Source: an uncultured Chlorobiaceae bacterium (lineage in GTDB: Bacteria > Bacteroidota > Chlorobiia > Chlorobiales > Chlorobiaceae). From it: 64,000 nucleotides of DNA. A program made the position numbers and the translations under genes. Where the stretch lies: NCBI GenBank assembly GCA_903994455.1, contig CAJEXI010000004.1, positions 1 through 64,000 of the forward strand. Reading direction: 5' to 3'. Below are positions 8,049 through 18,784 of the stretch, piece by piece. Below the pieces are notes generated by a model. The model was given only the letters and a program-made list of their open reading frames with translations, was not told where the DNA came from and made no database searches. Each line of letters begins with the position of its first letter. The stretch's first letter is position 1.

Positions 8049-9136
8049 TTGTTCACAGCAAATCCTCCCGAATCAGCAGCTCTTTGAGATGATCTTCGGC
8101 AGCGCAGGCGGCCAGACCGGTACCGTAAAAGAGGTTGGAGCCAAGGCCAATGACCGCTTCAAGCTTGTCCATCTCCACCAGTTTGCGGCGGATTTGCCCC
8201 TCTTTCGACATACGGAAGAGTACGCCATGAGGCAGCACCACCGCCATGCGCCCCTTTTTTGGAGCCATCGACTTGATCATGTGCTGCACCCATACGAAGT
8301 CGCCTGATTTTGCGGGTGGCAGTCCGGCAAAGTCGCGCCCGTAAGGGTCGTTCGTCCAGACATCTTCACCCTATCGGTCGAGCGAAAAGGGAGGATTTGC
8401 AATGACGCAGTCGAACGTAGCAAGGCTGTCTCCGGAATAGAAGGCGGGTTGGCGCAGGGTGTCGCCGCCCTGCTCTTTGACGTGGTGCAGCGCTTCAAGC
8501 AGCATTCCGCCGGTCCCGCAGGCCGGGTCGTAGGCTCTCTCCAGCTTCTGGCACCAGAATGCGCACCAAAAGAGCGACCACAGAACGGGGTGTGTAAAAC
8601 TTTCCCGCTATTTTGTTGGTGAGATCGGCAAATTTTTTGATCAGGTATTCGTAGGATTGGCCAAGGATATCGGTTCTGCAATGTTCGTTGCCGAGGTTCA
8701 GCGATGAAAAGTGCTCGATCAGATCTTTGAGAAGGGCATCAGAGAGGCGCTCCTTGTTGCTCCATTGGGCATCACCAAAAATTCCGTGAATGGTATCCGG
8801 GTTGGCCTGCTCAATGCTGCGCATGGCTTTCTGGAGCGCATGACCAATATTGGCGCTTCTGGAACGAACGTCGTTCCAGTGGCACTCTTCGGGCACCTGA
8901 AAGCGATGGTTCTCTGGAAAAAAGGCAAAATCAGGGTCACCGCCTGACTCTTCAAGCGCAACACCGAACTCTTCGTCGTAAACGTCGGAAAGGCGTTTGA
9001 AAAACAGAAGCGGAAAAATGTACGTTTTGAAATCAGCGGCATCAACCGGGCCCCGCAGAATATTGGCCGCCTCCTATAGGTGACTGGAGAGCGTCCCCGG
9101 CTGAATCGCAGGATCATTTTCGCTCTTTTGCCTCAT
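8049..9136 (-). pseudogene. hsdM: Decayed second copy of hsdM-B
   Basis: Near-identical to 3249-4763 but with two internal deletions (equivalents of ~3307-3606 and ~3972-4087 are gone). Two Trp codons are changed to stops: SLDRW at ~8373 and SSHLW at ~9077. The 5' end (ATG at 9136) and flank match the intact gene. High similarity points to a fairly recent duplication of the operon followed by decay. Confidence 0.85.
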
Positions 9137-9220
9137 GGAGTTTTAATAAGGGGTTTCTTTTTATGGTTGAAGCGTAAGTTTTTCAAAACAAAAGAATTAT
9201 CATTAAAATACTTGATGAAG

Positions 9221-10237
9221 TCATAAATGAGCTCCCTTTTTTAGCCTCTCCTCCAAAAAACGAAAAGCCGCCGTTCCCTGCAGGTGGTGGGCGTTGAGGT
9301 TTTTCCTGATTGCTACGGTGGTTGGATGCGTTTTACCAAGAGCTTTCTCTGCAATCGCCAGTGCACGGCGGCAGAGAGGCTCGGAGGCGGCATAATTCTC
9401 TTGTGAATATAGTGTTACCGCAAGATAGTTCATGTTTATGGCTACCATGGGGTGATTGGAACCATACGTTTTTTCCCTGATTGCCAGTGCACGGCGGTAG
9501 AGCGATTCGGCTGCGGCATACTTGCCCTGCACATCCAGTAATCCAGCAAGATTGTTCAGGCTCTGTGACACATCCTGGTGATTGGGGCCAAGCGCTTTTT
9601 CATCAATTGCCAGCACACGGCGAAAAATCTGTTCAGATTCAACGTAATTACCTTGAGAATACAATAATAACGCAAGATTGTTCAGATCGGTTGAGAGGTT
9701 ATGGTGATCGGGGCCAAACGCCTTCTCATCAATCGCCAGCGCTCGACGGTAGAAAGACTCAGCCAAGGCGTACTTGCCCTGCGCATTCAGCAATAACGCA
9801 AGATTGTTCATGCTTATGGCTACGCAAGGGTGATCGGGGCCAAGCTGCTTTTCATAGATCACCAAGGCGCGGCGGTAAAGCGGTTCGGCAGCGGTGTTCT
9901 TGCCCTGTATCCGCAGAAATTCCGCAAGATTGTTAAGACTTGTGGCTACCAGGAGGTGATCGGGGCCAAGTGCTTTTTGCCTGATTGCCAGTGCTCGGCG
10001 GTAGAGAGGCTCGGATGCAGTATACTTGCCCTGCGCATCCAGCAATAACGCAAGATTGTTCAGTATTTTGGCAACTTCAGGGTGATCGGGGCCAAAGGTT
10101 TTTTCCCTGATCGACAGTTCGCGGCGGTAGAGACGAGTGGCTTCTGCACTCTTGCCCTGTGAATGCAGCCTTGCCGCAAGAGTGTCCAGATCGGTTCCTT
10201 CGGGGTGATCGGCACCATGTGTTTCAATGTTCGTCAT
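9221..10237 (-). CDS. Kinesin-light-chain-type TPR repeat protein
   Basis: 338 aa made almost wholly of ~42-residue TPR_10/TPR_12 repeats (pattern LGPDHP-VA-SLNNLA-LL, then GKYA-AE-LYRRALAI-EK), about seven units. The start is supported by AGGAATACC before ATG. No signal peptide, enzyme or NTPase domain is present. Such repeats form protein-binding superhelices, and in bacteria they often occur as the C-terminal part of NB-ARC/CHAT proteins; here they stand alone. Near-identical 126-bp DNA repeats could promote copy-number change. Partner unknown. Confidence 0.85.
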   Translation of the reverse strand: MTNIETHGADHPEGTDLDTLAARLHSQGKSAEATRLYRRELSIREKTFGPDHPEVAKILNNLALLLDAQGKYTASEPLYRRALAIRQKALGPDHLLVATSLNNLAEFLRIQGKNTAAEPLYRRALVIYEKQLGPDHPCVAISMNNLALLLNAQGKYALAESFYRRALAIDEKAFGPDHHNLSTDLNNLALLLYSQGNYVESEQIFRRVLAIDEKALGPNHQDVSQSLNNLAGLLDVQGKYAAAESLYRRALAIREKTYGSNHPMVAINMNYLAVTLYSQENYAASEPLCRRALAIAEKALGKTHPTTVAIRKNLNAHHLQGTAAFRFLEERLKKGAHL

Positions 10238-10410
10238 GGTATTCCTGTGTTCAGAAAATGGTCATTGATTTGTTTTTGACATGCTTTGGCAGGGGAGTGT
10301 CACATAGCTTTCGGCCCTTTGGAACATGCGGATGGTGAGTGTCTGCGGGATGCGAACAAGTTCACCTGCGAAATCCCCCCATGAGAACTCCCCGCATGAC
10401 CGGATAAAAC

Positions 10411-10447
10411 AAAAAAAGCAGTACCGTGTGGACGATACTGCTTTTTC
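10411..10447 (-). terminator. Terminator after pnp
   Basis: Inverted repeat AAAAAGCAGTA / TACTGCTTTTT with a 12-nt loop and a T run on the minus strand, just after the pnp stop. Confidence 0.75.
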
Positions 10448-10460
10448 AGTGTTGCTGCGT

Positions 10461-12651
10461 TCAGTGACTTGCAGTGACATTTTCTTTGGCTTTTCCCTGC
10501 TCGACAGCCTTGATAGAGAGAGCAAATTTGGTTTTTCCGGTGCGAGGATCCTTGCGGACATCGACCAGCTTTACGGTTACTTTTTCTCCTATCTTCAGGT
10601 GATCGCTCACTTTCGTTACTCTTGTCGTGCTTGATATCTCCGAAATATGGACAAGGCCATCAGTTTTGGGAAGGAATTCCACAAAAGCGCCAAGCTCATC
10701 ACGAATATCGCGCACCTTGCCAATATAGATGGTGCCGACTTCAGGTTTGGCGGTCAAGTTTTTTATCGTGGCCAGCGCGGCGTTGGTGCCCTCACTGGTT
10801 GAGCAGGCAATCGTGACGGTTCCGTCGTCGGCAATATTGATCTCGGCTCCGGTCTCTTCGGTAATGCTGCGGATAGTCTCTCCACCCTTGCCGATAATCA
10901 TGCCGATGCAGTCAACGGGCACCTTGATGGTGGTCAATTTTGGCGCAAAGTTTGCAAGTTCACTTCGGGTCGAGGAGATTGCCTTCTCCATCTCTCCAAG
11001 AATATGAAGTCGTCCTCTACGTGCCTGTTCAAGCGCGGTTTCAAGAATATGATAGTCAAGCCCGTCAATCTTGATGTCCATCTGGCAGGCGGTAATGCCC
11101 TCTTTGGTGCCTGATACCTTGAAATCCATATCCCCAAGGTGATCCTCGTTACCGAGAATATCGGAGAGCACCGCATAGGAGGAGCCCTCTTTAATCAATC
11201 CCATGGCGATACCCGAGACCGGTTTTTTGATTGGTACGCCACCATCCATCAGGGCGAGTGTTCCACCGCAGACCGAAGCCATCGATGAGGAACCGTTCGA
11301 TTCAAGAATATCAGAGACGATGCGGATGGTGTAGGGGAACTCCTCCTGTGAAGGGGCAACCATCTTGATGGAGCGTTCTGCCAGATTGCCGTGGCCAATC
11401 TCTCGTCGTCCGATGCTGCCAAGCCTTCCGCACTCTCCAACGCTGAAGGGCGGGAAGTTGTAGTGGAGGAAAAATGTTTTGTCGGCACTGTCGGTGAGGG
11501 TATCAACCGATTGTGCATCTTTTTTGGTGCCGAGGGTGATGGTGACAAGCGCCTGGGTTTCGCCTCTGGTAAAGAGGGCTGAACCATGGGCTCTTGGAAT
11601 GATGCCCAGTTCAATACTGATGGGGCGCACCTGGTCGAGCGCTCTGCCGTCAAGTCGTTTTGCATCGTCAAGAATCATGTGGCGCATCACTCTTTTTTCG
11701 ATGGCATGAATCTGCTCTTCAATGATGTGCGGGTTCAGGCAGAGTGCTTTCGATGCGTCGGCCTGAATATCCTCGCTGCTGATTGCGGCGCTGAAGTGTT
11801 CAAGGGTTGATGCAATGATTTCACGGTAGATAAGGGCTGTTTGATCGGCACGCTCTTCCTTTGCGAGGGGCGTGTAGGCAAGCTCTTTCAGACGTGTTTC
11901 GCAGAGAGCGCGAACAACGTCGGTGAGTTCGGCTGGTATTGCCGTCGGTGCAAAGGGGCGCTGGGGTTTTGCAACTTCAGCCGCAATTTCGCTTTGGAGA
12001 GCACAGAGTTTGCGGATGGCTTTATGGCCAAACTGGATTGCCTCGACCATTTCGGTTTCGGAAATCTCCTTCATCTCACCTTCAAGCATACAGATGGTAT
12101 CGTTGGTGCCGCCAATACAGATGTCAATGTCGCTCTCCCGCAACTCGTTGATGTCAGGATTGATGATATAAAGACCATTGATTCTTCCTACTCTGACCTC
12201 TGACATTGGATTCCGGAAAGGAATGTCGGAAACCATGATGGCGGCAGAAGCAGCCAGACCGCCCAAAACATCGGCATCGTTGATTTGGTCTGAAGAGATA
12301 ACGGTTACAATAATCTGGGTTTCGTAGAGGTAGCCGTCAGGAAAGAGCGGACGGAGTGCACGGTCGATCAGCCGTGCGGACAAGATCTCTTTTTCGGACG
12401 GACGGCTTTCGCGCTTGAAAAAGCCTCCGGGGAACTTGCCAGCAGCCGAATATTTTTCGCGGTATTCAACCTGAAGCGGGAAGAAGTCCTGGTTGGGGGG
12501 GGGGAGTCTTTTTGCTTGATACAACCGTTGCAATCACCATAGTGTCGCCAAGGCGGACAACTACAGCGCCATCGGCCTGTTTTGCCATTTTGCCGGTCTC
12601 AATCGAGATTATCTTGCCCTGGCCAAGATCAATTGCTTTGTTAACAATCAT
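10461..12651 (-). CDS. pnp: Polyribonucleotide nucleotidyltransferase (PNPase), frameshifted
   Basis: Phosphorolytic 3'-5' exoribonuclease of the RNA degradosome. The product has two RNase PH domains, a KH domain ([20 protein letters not shown]) and a C-terminal S1 domain ([12 protein letters not shown] to ALSIK). The reading frame is broken: the N-terminal part starts at ATG 12651 ([14 protein letters not shown]) and ends SSKKTPPP, while the remainder resumes [19 protein letters not shown] in another frame. The break lies in a run of ten C on the coding strand (12495-12504); nine would restore the frame and give [11 protein letters not shown]. Causes: sequencing error, slippage variation, or a real mutation in a highly conserved gene. 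Upstream of panC on the same strand, not clearly an operon. Confidence 0.9.
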
Positions 12652-12764
12652 GGAAATCGTGTTGTAAAGAGTGATAAAAATGTTGCCCGTTTTTTCAAGC
12701 AATAAATGTGTTTCGCAATATAATATAAAAAAGTCTCTTCCTGTACATTGTTCTCAGCCTCACA

Positions 12765-13616
12765 TCAAGCACGGAACTTTCCATTATCTATCAGCCGCAC
12801 ACCTCCCACATGGACGGCAAGAAGCAAACGGTACTCCCTGCCCGCTTCCGCAATTGCTGCCGGTTCAAACGTCATTTCGTGCACAAAGCTGACATAGGCC
12901 GGGCGAAAGCCGGGTACGGAGCTGATCATTCCGGTTATTTCAGCCGCAATGGCCTGAAGGTTATATTCCTCTGCGGCGATGCGTTTTTCGGCATGGCAGA
13001 TTCCCTGGTAAATAATGCCTGCAGCACTGCGTTCCTGGCTTGAGAGGTAGACATTTCTGGAACTTACTGCCAGCCCGTTCTCTTCCCTGACAATGGGCGC
13101 TGCCACAATGGCGATATCCATATTGAGATCAAGAACAAGCTGGCGGATAACAGCAAGTTGCTGGGCATCCTTTTCACCAAAAATCGCGGTATGTGGTTTT
13201 GTAATATTGAAGAGCTTGGTAACAACCGTGGCCACACCGTTAAAATGGCCGGGCCTCTGTTCTCCTTCAAACCGTTCAGCCAGGGCGCCGCATTCAAGAG
13301 TGGTCTGGTAGTGCTCGGGATAGATGCTTCCTGCCTCGGGTGCAAAGAGGTAATCGATATCCGCTGATTTGGCAAGCGCAACGTCCTGCTCGAAAGGCCT
13401 TGGATAACGGTGGAGATCTTCACTTGGCCCGAACTGCCGGGGGTTTACAAAAATGGTGAGAATGACGGTTCCAGCGCTTTTCCGGGCAAGTTTGACAAGA
13501 CTGAGATGTCCCTCGTGCAATGCTCCCATGGTCATGACGACACCGACAAGCTGACGGTTGAGCCGCATCTTTTCAGCTATGGCCTGCATCTGACCGGGGT
13601 CAGTGATGATCTGCAT
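12765..13616 (-). CDS. panC: Pantothenate synthetase
   Basis: 283 aa from ATG 13616 ([17 protein letters not shown]), chosen because the family begins there; upstream in-frame codons lie inside rsmI. It joins pantoate and beta-alanine with ATP in CoA synthesis, in the cytoplasm. It shows the nucleotidyltransferase HxGH motif ([15 protein letters not shown]), [19 protein letters not shown], and the KMSKS-like [12 protein letters not shown]. It overlaps the rsmI 3' end by 17 bp, so it is probably co-transcribed with it. Confidence 0.95.
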   Translation of the reverse strand: MQIITDPGQMQAIAEKMRLNRQLVGVVMTMGALHEGHLSLVKLARKSAGTVILTIFVNPRQFGPSEDLHRYPRPFEQDVALAKSADIDYLFAPEAGSIYPEHYQTTLECGALAERFEGEQRPGHFNGVATVVTKLFNITKPHTAIFGEKDAQQLAVIRQLVLDLNMDIAIVAAPIVREENGLAVSSRNVYLSSQERSAAGIIYQGICHAEKRIAAEEYNLQAIAAEITGMISSVPGFRPAYVSFVHEMTFEPAAIAEAGREYRLLLAVHVGGVRLIDNGKFRA

Positions 13617-14334
13617 GGTTCTCTTCTGATTTGATTGTTTTTTTTTCGGTTGGATGGACAATAATGACAAACTCTCCTCTTGTTTTACCGTCGGCAAGCT
13701 GTTGGCGGATCTCGTCAAGAGTTCCGGTAAGATACTCCTCATATATCTTTGTCATCTCCCGTCCAATAAAGATCTGCGCATCAGGGATGAGAGCGCTGAG
13801 TTCGTCGAGGAGCTTTATGATTCTGTAGGGGGACTCATAAAGGACAAAAGAGGCCTTCAGCGCCACAAGATATTCAAGGCGGCTTTTTCGTCCTTTTTTG
13901 TGCGGAAGAAAGCCTGCAAAAAAGAAATTGTTGACTGGAAGCGGGCAAACCGACAGGGCGGCTGTCAGCGCACTTGCTCCCGGAATTGGAATGACCTGCA
14001 GGTGCCGTTCATGCAGGGCGTGCAGAAGTGCATAACCGGGGTCACTGATAACGGGAGTCCCTGCATCGGTGATGAGGGAGACATCAATGCCCTCTTCAAG
14101 CAGGGAAATAATCTGTCCGATTGCCCGTGGCTCGTTGTAGTTGTGGTAACTGACAAGTTTTTTTCCGATAATGTCAAGATGCTTCAGTAGAATTGATGCG
14201 CGTCTGGTATCTTCACAGGCAATCGCTCCTGATGCTTTCAGGGTTTTGATCGCTCTCAGGGTAATATCTTCGAGATTGCCAAGAGGCGTTGCCACAACGT
14301 ACAGTGTGCCGGTATGTGAAAGTTCGGTTTGCAA
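13600..14334 (-). CDS. rsmI: 16S rRNA 2'-O-ribose C1402 methyltransferase
   Basis: About 244 aa. Tetrapyrrole-methylase fold: [58 protein letters not shown] and ESPYRI are all typical of RsmI, which methylates the ribose of C1402 in the ribosomal P-site region. Start uncertain: the family core begins at GTLYVVATP, and I use an in-frame TTG at 14334. An ATG at 14439 would add 35 odd residues and overlap the divergent oppF start at 14428. Confidence 0.9.
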   Translation of the reverse strand: MQTELSHTGTLYVVATPLGNLEDITLRAIKTLKASGAIACEDTRRASILLKHLDIIGKKLVSYHNYNEPRAIGQIISLLEEGIDVSLITDAGTPVISDPGYALLHALHERHLQVIPIPGASALTAALSVCPLPVNNFFFAGFLPHKKGRKSRLEYLVALKASFVLYESPYRIIKLLDELSALIPDAQIFIGREMTKIYEEYLTGTLDEIRQQLADGKTRGEFVIIVHPTEKKTIKSEENHADHH

Positions 14335-14427
14335 GGGAAGGAGGCCTTGAACAAATGGTTTGTTATGGAGATTCAACAGTTTTAGTATTATAATAATAAA
14401 AACACGATAAACAGCATTCAGCGAAAG

Positions 14428-15408
14428 ATGAAGGATCAAGGGCGGTTATTGTCGGTCAGCGATTTGCGGGTTCATTTCCCCGGAAGAAAAACCGGGTTTA
14501 TGAGCAAACCTCTTCCGATACAAGTGGTTAACGGAGTCACGTTTGACGTTTATCGGGGAGAGACGCTCGGTCTTGTCGGTGAATCGGGTTGCGGGAAAAC
14601 AACGCTTGGCAGAGCCCTGATTCGTCTCGGTCATTCGGTTGTTACCGGAAAGATTGTGTTTGAAGGACGGGAGATTTCCGGTATCAGCAATCGTGAGTTC
14701 CGTTCTCTTCGGAAAAAGATGCAGATGATTTTTCAGGATCCTTTTGGATCGCTGAACCCGCGTCTGACGGTAGGGCAGATGCTTGGTGAGGTTTTGCTGA
14801 TTCATGGTATCGGTCGGGGGGAGGTTGCCCGCAAGCGGATTGAGGAGCTGCTTGATGTGGTCGGCTTGAACAGGGAGTATGTGAACCGTTATCCCCATGA
14901 GTTTTCAGGAGGACAACGGCAGCGGCTTGGCATTGCACGGGCGATTGCGGTCAACCCTGAATTCATTATTTGTGATGAGCCGGTCTCTGCGCTTGATGTC
15001 TCTATTCAGTCGCAGATTATCAATTTACTCAAGGATCTTCAGCGTGATCTGGGATTGACCTATCTCTTTATTGCCCATGATCTTTCGGTTGTGGAATATA
15101 TTTCTGACCGGGTTGCCGTCATGTATCTTGGCAAGATTGTTGAAATTGCTGATTCTACTGAACTCTATGCCAATCCCAAACATCCCTATACCAGGGCTCT
15201 TCTCTCGGCAATTCCCAATCCTGAACCAGGCGGCAAAAAAGAGCGGATTTTGTTGAACGGCGATTTACCTGGACCTCTGCATATCCCTTCCGGCTGCAGT
15301 TTTCATCCCCGCTGTCCTGTGGCAACGGCTGAGTGCCGGAACAGGGAGCCAAAACTTCTGAACCTTAACCATACTGACCACCAGGCAAGTTGTCTTCTTT
15401 ATGAATAA
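14428..15408 (+). CDS. oppF: Oligopeptide/dipeptide ABC transporter ATP-binding protein
   Basis: 326 aa. Walker A GESGCGKTT (51-59), Q-loop FQDPFGSLNPR, signature FSGGQRQRLGIARA, Walker B FIICDEPVSALD, and the C-terminal oligopeptide-transporter tail (HPYTRALLSAIPNPEPG, then the C-x6-C region SGCSFHPRCPVATAEC). It powers peptide import at the inner membrane. The matching binding protein and permease (oppA, oppB) lie about 14 kb away at 28696-31458, so the system is scattered. It overlaps sppA by 8 bp. Confidence 0.92.
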   Translation: MKDQGRLLSVSDLRVHFPGRKTGFMSKPLPIQVVNGVTFDVYRGETLGLVGESGCGKTTLGRALIRLGHSVVTGKIVFEGREISGISNREFRSLRKKMQMIFQDPFGSLNPRLTVGQMLGEVLLIHGIGRGEVARKRIEELLDVVGLNREYVNRYPHEFSGGQRQRLGIARAIAVNPEFIICDEPVSALDVSIQSQIINLLKDLQRDLGLTYLFIAHDLSVVEYISDRVAVMYLGKIVEIADSTELYANPKHPYTRALLSAIPNPEPGGKKERILLNGDLPGPLHIPSGCSFHPRCPVATAECRNREPKLLNLNHTDHQASCLLYE

Positions 15409-17203
15409 TTCAACGACATCAACAAAGAGAAGGGGATGTTTTCGTAACGGCTGCCTTGCTCTTTTTATCATCCCGCTTTTGCTTGTAGCCGGATTGTTCT
15501 GGGGGCTTCGCTCTTCCCGTTCTCTTCCCGACCGTTTTGTGCTGATTTTGCCTCTCAGTGGAGGGCTTGATGAAATTCGCAATGAAAGTGCCTCCTTGCC
15601 CTTTATGCCATCCAAAGGGCCGATTTCTCTTCAGGAAGCGCTTTTTGTACTCAATCATGCAGCGACTGACGAGCGCGTCAGTGAGGTGCTTCTTGATCTT
15701 GGAGGGGTGCATACAACACCGGCAAAGATAACTGAAGTACGCGATGCCGTTGAAAAGGTTCGTAAAAAGAAAAAAAGAGTCACCGCGTTTCTTCGTTCCG
15801 GTGAAGACAGCGATTATCTCCTTGCAGCGTCATGCGATTCCATTATTGTGGAGCGAGGCGGCTACCTTCTTCTTGATGGACTGAAGGCTGAGTCACTGTT
15901 TTATACGACTCCTCTTGGAAAAATAGGTGTTCAGGTTCAGGCCGCGCAGTGGAAAACGTACAAGAGCGGCATTGAGCCTTTTGTCAGAACCGGAGCAAGC
16001 AAAGAGTATTTTGAGCAGATCAACGCCTTGCTTGATGAGGTCTATGATGATTACCTTGGTTACGTCTCGACTCGTCGGAACATCAGCCGAACCGCTTTCG
16101 AAGCCATGATCAACAATGAGGCGCTGGTTTCGGCACAAAAGGCAAAAACTCTTGGATTGATTGACGGCATCTCCTCATTCTGGGAGCTACAGCGTGCTTT
16201 GACCCGCAAAGTTACCGGAAAGGATCTCACCAGTGATAACGATGCGTTTGTCAGCGCCTCTGAATATCGTTCTGCAGTGGTATGGCCCCAGAAGTCAACG
16301 ACCGATGAAGCTGTTGCGGTGATTACTGTTTCAGGAACGATTGTTCGTTCTGCCGGAGAGTTGAGTGAAGGTATTGATGTTGAAACACTCAAAAATGCTC
16401 TTGATGCTGCTCTGGAAAACAAAAAAGTCAAAGCACTGGTGGTGCGCATTGACAGCCCCGGCGGCGATGCTCTTGCGTCGGCTGATATGTTGCAGATGCT
16501 TGACTCGGCGGCCGTGAAAAAACCGCTTGTGGTCTCCATGTCAGGTGTTGCAGCCTCTGGCGGTTACATGACAGCCCTTGCAGGAAAAACTATTTTTGTC
16601 CAGCCGTTGACCATTACGGGTTCGATCGGGGTTTATGCTCTTAAACCAAATATCAGTGGACTTGCTGAAAAGATCGGTCTGGGACGCGATGTTGTGACGC
16701 GAGGTCGCTATGCCGATGCCGACACCCCTTTCAAGCCGCTTGAAGGAGAGGCATATAACAAATTTGTTGCGGCATCAGGCGAGGTGTATGATGATTTTGT
16801 CAGCAAGGTTGCCGTGTCAAGAAAAATGTCGGAGCTGCAGGCTGATTCAGTAGCAGGAGGAAGGGTCTGGACCGGGAGCCGTGCATTGAAGGCAGGCCTG
16901 GTTGATCGTACCGGCGGACTTTTTGACGCTCTTCATGCAGCACAGCTTCTTGCCAAAATGGATATGACCAAAAAGCCAAAAATCATGCTGTATCCGGTGC
17001 AGAAAAGCTGGTATGAATCTCTTTTGCAAGGAAATAATGCGAGTTTTTCCGAGAAGGTGGTGCTTGCCCTGAAAAAACAGTTGCTGCATGAGCTTGTTCC
17101 CCAGCGGCAATATTCCTCAATGGCGGCTTTCTATGAGATGCTCCTCAGTTCGGGCCAGCTTCATATTCTTGCTGTTATGCCGGAGGAGGTCATGATCAAC
17201 TGA
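15401..17203 (+). CDS. sppA: Signal peptide peptidase SppA, 67K type
   Basis: 600 aa, the long two-domain form. An N-terminal membrane anchor lies at ~residues 18-34 (CLALFIIPLLLVAGLFWGL). The general-base Lys is expected in WKTYKSGIEPF in the first domain. The nucleophile Ser lies in SGVAASGGYMTALAG in the second. It degrades cleaved signal peptides in the membrane. It is coupled to oppF by an 8-bp overlap. Confidence 0.94.
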   Translation: MNNSTTSTKRRGCFRNGCLALFIIPLLLVAGLFWGLRSSRSLPDRFVLILPLSGGLDEIRNESASLPFMPSKGPISLQEALFVLNHAATDERVSEVLLDLGGVHTTPAKITEVRDAVEKVRKKKKRVTAFLRSGEDSDYLLAASCDSIIVERGGYLLLDGLKAESLFYTTPLGKIGVQVQAAQWKTYKSGIEPFVRTGASKEYFEQINALLDEVYDDYLGYVSTRRNISRTAFEAMINNEALVSAQKAKTLGLIDGISSFWELQRALTRKVTGKDLTSDNDAFVSASEYRSAVVWPQKSTTDEAVAVITVSGTIVRSAGELSEGIDVETLKNALDAALENKKVKALVVRIDSPGGDALASADMLQMLDSAAVKKPLVVSMSGVAASGGYMTALAGKTIFVQPLTITGSIGVYALKPNISGLAEKIGLGRDVVTRGRYADADTPFKPLEGEAYNKFVAASGEVYDDFVSKVAVSRKMSELQADSVAGGRVWTGSRALKAGLVDRTGGLFDALHAAQLLAKMDMTKKPKIMLYPVQKSWYESLLQGNNASFSEKVVLALKKQLLHELVPQRQYSSMAAFYEMLLSSGQLHILAVMPEEVMIN

Positions 17204-17211
17204 CTTTTTAT

Positions 17212-17241
17212 CTCTTCCCCGAAAATCTGGTCGGGGAAGAG
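17212..17241. terminator. Hairpin between convergent sppA and porin genes
   Basis: Inverted repeat CTCTTCCCCGA / TCGGGGAAGAG with an 8-nt loop between convergent genes. T-rich on both sides but without a perfect U run; probable bidirectional terminator. Confidence 0.6.
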
Positions 17242-17291
17242 TATAAAATTTTACAGGCAACATTGCTTCAGTTGCCGATAAGAGTGGGGGC

Positions 17292-18623
17292 TTAGAACTT
17301 GTAGGTCAGTGAGGTTTGAGCCCGGAAGGCATTACTGTCAGGAGCATTCTTGTAGTCGGTTTGCCACTCTGAGATCTGCAGGCCAAGGATAAAACCCGAT
17401 GTTATCTTCTTGATGACACTGGCAAAAATTGTCTGGTTTTTTGAGCGAACATCGACCATACCCGTCAGGTCGCTATCGTTCGGGTTATCCATGCCTGCAC
17501 CAATACTGAAGGTGGTCGAAGGGTTTGTGATGAACCTGAGTGCAGCCCATCCACCATTTGAGCGGATTTCTCTGAGGTCTGCCTTTAAGATGGTGTTCAC
17601 CCCCTGGGCCACTCCCCCAAAGGAGTCATCAAGGTTGGATCCGGTAAAGTATTCTCCAGCAAGAGTCATTTTTGTGCAGATGGGCATGGTCAGTTCCAGA
17701 TTGCACGACCAGGAATCAAGGGTTTGATGGGTGCCCATTTTATCGGTATCCCACTCTTCCTGTCCGTAATGGCCTGACAGTGCAAGGGTTGCTGGCTGAT
17801 TGCTGACAAGGAGCGGCGCTGAATAAGCCACTCTTCCCTGGAGAGTCGGTATGGCGGCATCCTTTCCGGTGTCGACATTCCAGGTGTCGGCCCAACTGTT
17901 TGACTCTCCGATTGTTCTTGCTGCGGCAACGGCAACTTCAACACGGCTTTGTTTCCCGGTTGAAAACCCTTTGGTCAGGCGTAACTGGGGATGGCGGGAA
18001 CCGATATTGCCGGAAGTCCACATCAGACCAGGATCATCAACAAAGGGGATGAGTGAAGAGTGCACGTCCCAGGTCTGGCCAGCAAGAATACTGAAATCAG
18101 ATGCTGGCCAGTAAGCCTTGAGATAACCGTGCCGTAGCCTTGGGGCCATGTTGTTTTCGGAGCCGCCGCTGCCAAGAAAATCAAATTCGATGTTACCCGT
18201 AAGCTTGATGGTCTCGGTATCAGGGCCGCTGAGATTCAGTCCAAGCCTTGTGGTGCCTGGAGTAAGGTTCCACTCGGCATCATTGTTGTTCAGTCGTTCA
18301 GGACGAACCCACAGCGCGATGTTGCCAGAATTAATTTTTCCGGTATCATAGGAAGCGTCGAATCGGGCAAAGCCGTAGAACTGAATTTTTGTGCCGGAGG
18401 CGGTTGAGACCAGAGGCGCAGAAGGCAATTCGGCTTTTTTTATCGCTTCCGGCTGTCCTGGAATGGTGGCGTTTTTAGAGTTTACCACTGTTTTTAATTC
18501 AGCAAGTTCCTGCTCAAGACGGCTTATGCGCGTATCAACCGTTTCTGCAGCAAAGCCGGGCACTGCAGAGCAGAGTGAGCCAGCAATCAGCAAGGCGTAA
18601 CTGAATTTTCCCCTTTCGTTCAT
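17292..18623 (-). CDS. Outer-membrane porin, DcaP-like
   Basis: 443 aa from ATG 18623, preceded by AGGGAG. Signal peptide (YALLIAGSLCSAVPGFA), then a short coiled coil (TRISRLEQELAELKTVV) typical of DcaP-type trimeric porins, then a beta-barrel beginning IQFYGFARFDASYDTG and ending in the aromatic LTYKF. The terminal Phe is the usual outer-membrane assembly signal. Motifs HGYLKAYWP and LAGQTWD fit the family. Substrate unknown. Confidence 0.8.
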   Translation of the reverse strand: MNERGKFSYALLIAGSLCSAVPGFAAETVDTRISRLEQELAELKTVVNSKNATIPGQPEAIKKAELPSAPLVSTASGTKIQFYGFARFDASYDTGKINSGNIALWVRPERLNNNDAEWNLTPGTTRLGLNLSGPDTETIKLTGNIEFDFLGSGGSENNMAPRLRHGYLKAYWPASDFSILAGQTWDVHSSLIPFVDDPGLMWTSGNIGSRHPQLRLTKGFSTGKQSRVEVAVAAARTIGESNSWADTWNVDTGKDAAIPTLQGRVAYSAPLLVSNQPATLALSGHYGQEEWDTDKMGTHQTLDSWSCNLELTMPICTKMTLAGEYFTGSNLDDSFGGVAQGVNTILKADLREIRSNGGWAALRFITNPSTTFSIGAGMDNPNDSDLTGMVDVRSKNQTIFASVIKKITSGFILGLQISEWQTDYKNAPDSNAFRAQTSLTYKF

Positions 18624-18784
18624 GAAGAGTCTCCCTGAAATATTTTGATTAAAGGAGGTAACGGAATCTGAAACAAGGGGAAATATAGGCAGAAAGGACA
18701 AATCTTCCGAGTTTCTTGACGATCGGGGGAGGCGTGGGGAGGCTTTATGAAAAAGATAGCCAGTTTCTCGTGATCCGTCCCGTT

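Noticed and set aside
12466-12702. pnp frameshift as programmed frameshifting
   Set aside because: No stimulatory structure or slippery heptamer context is evident beyond the homopolymer; error or slippage mutation is simpler. Kept as a finding, without this explanation.
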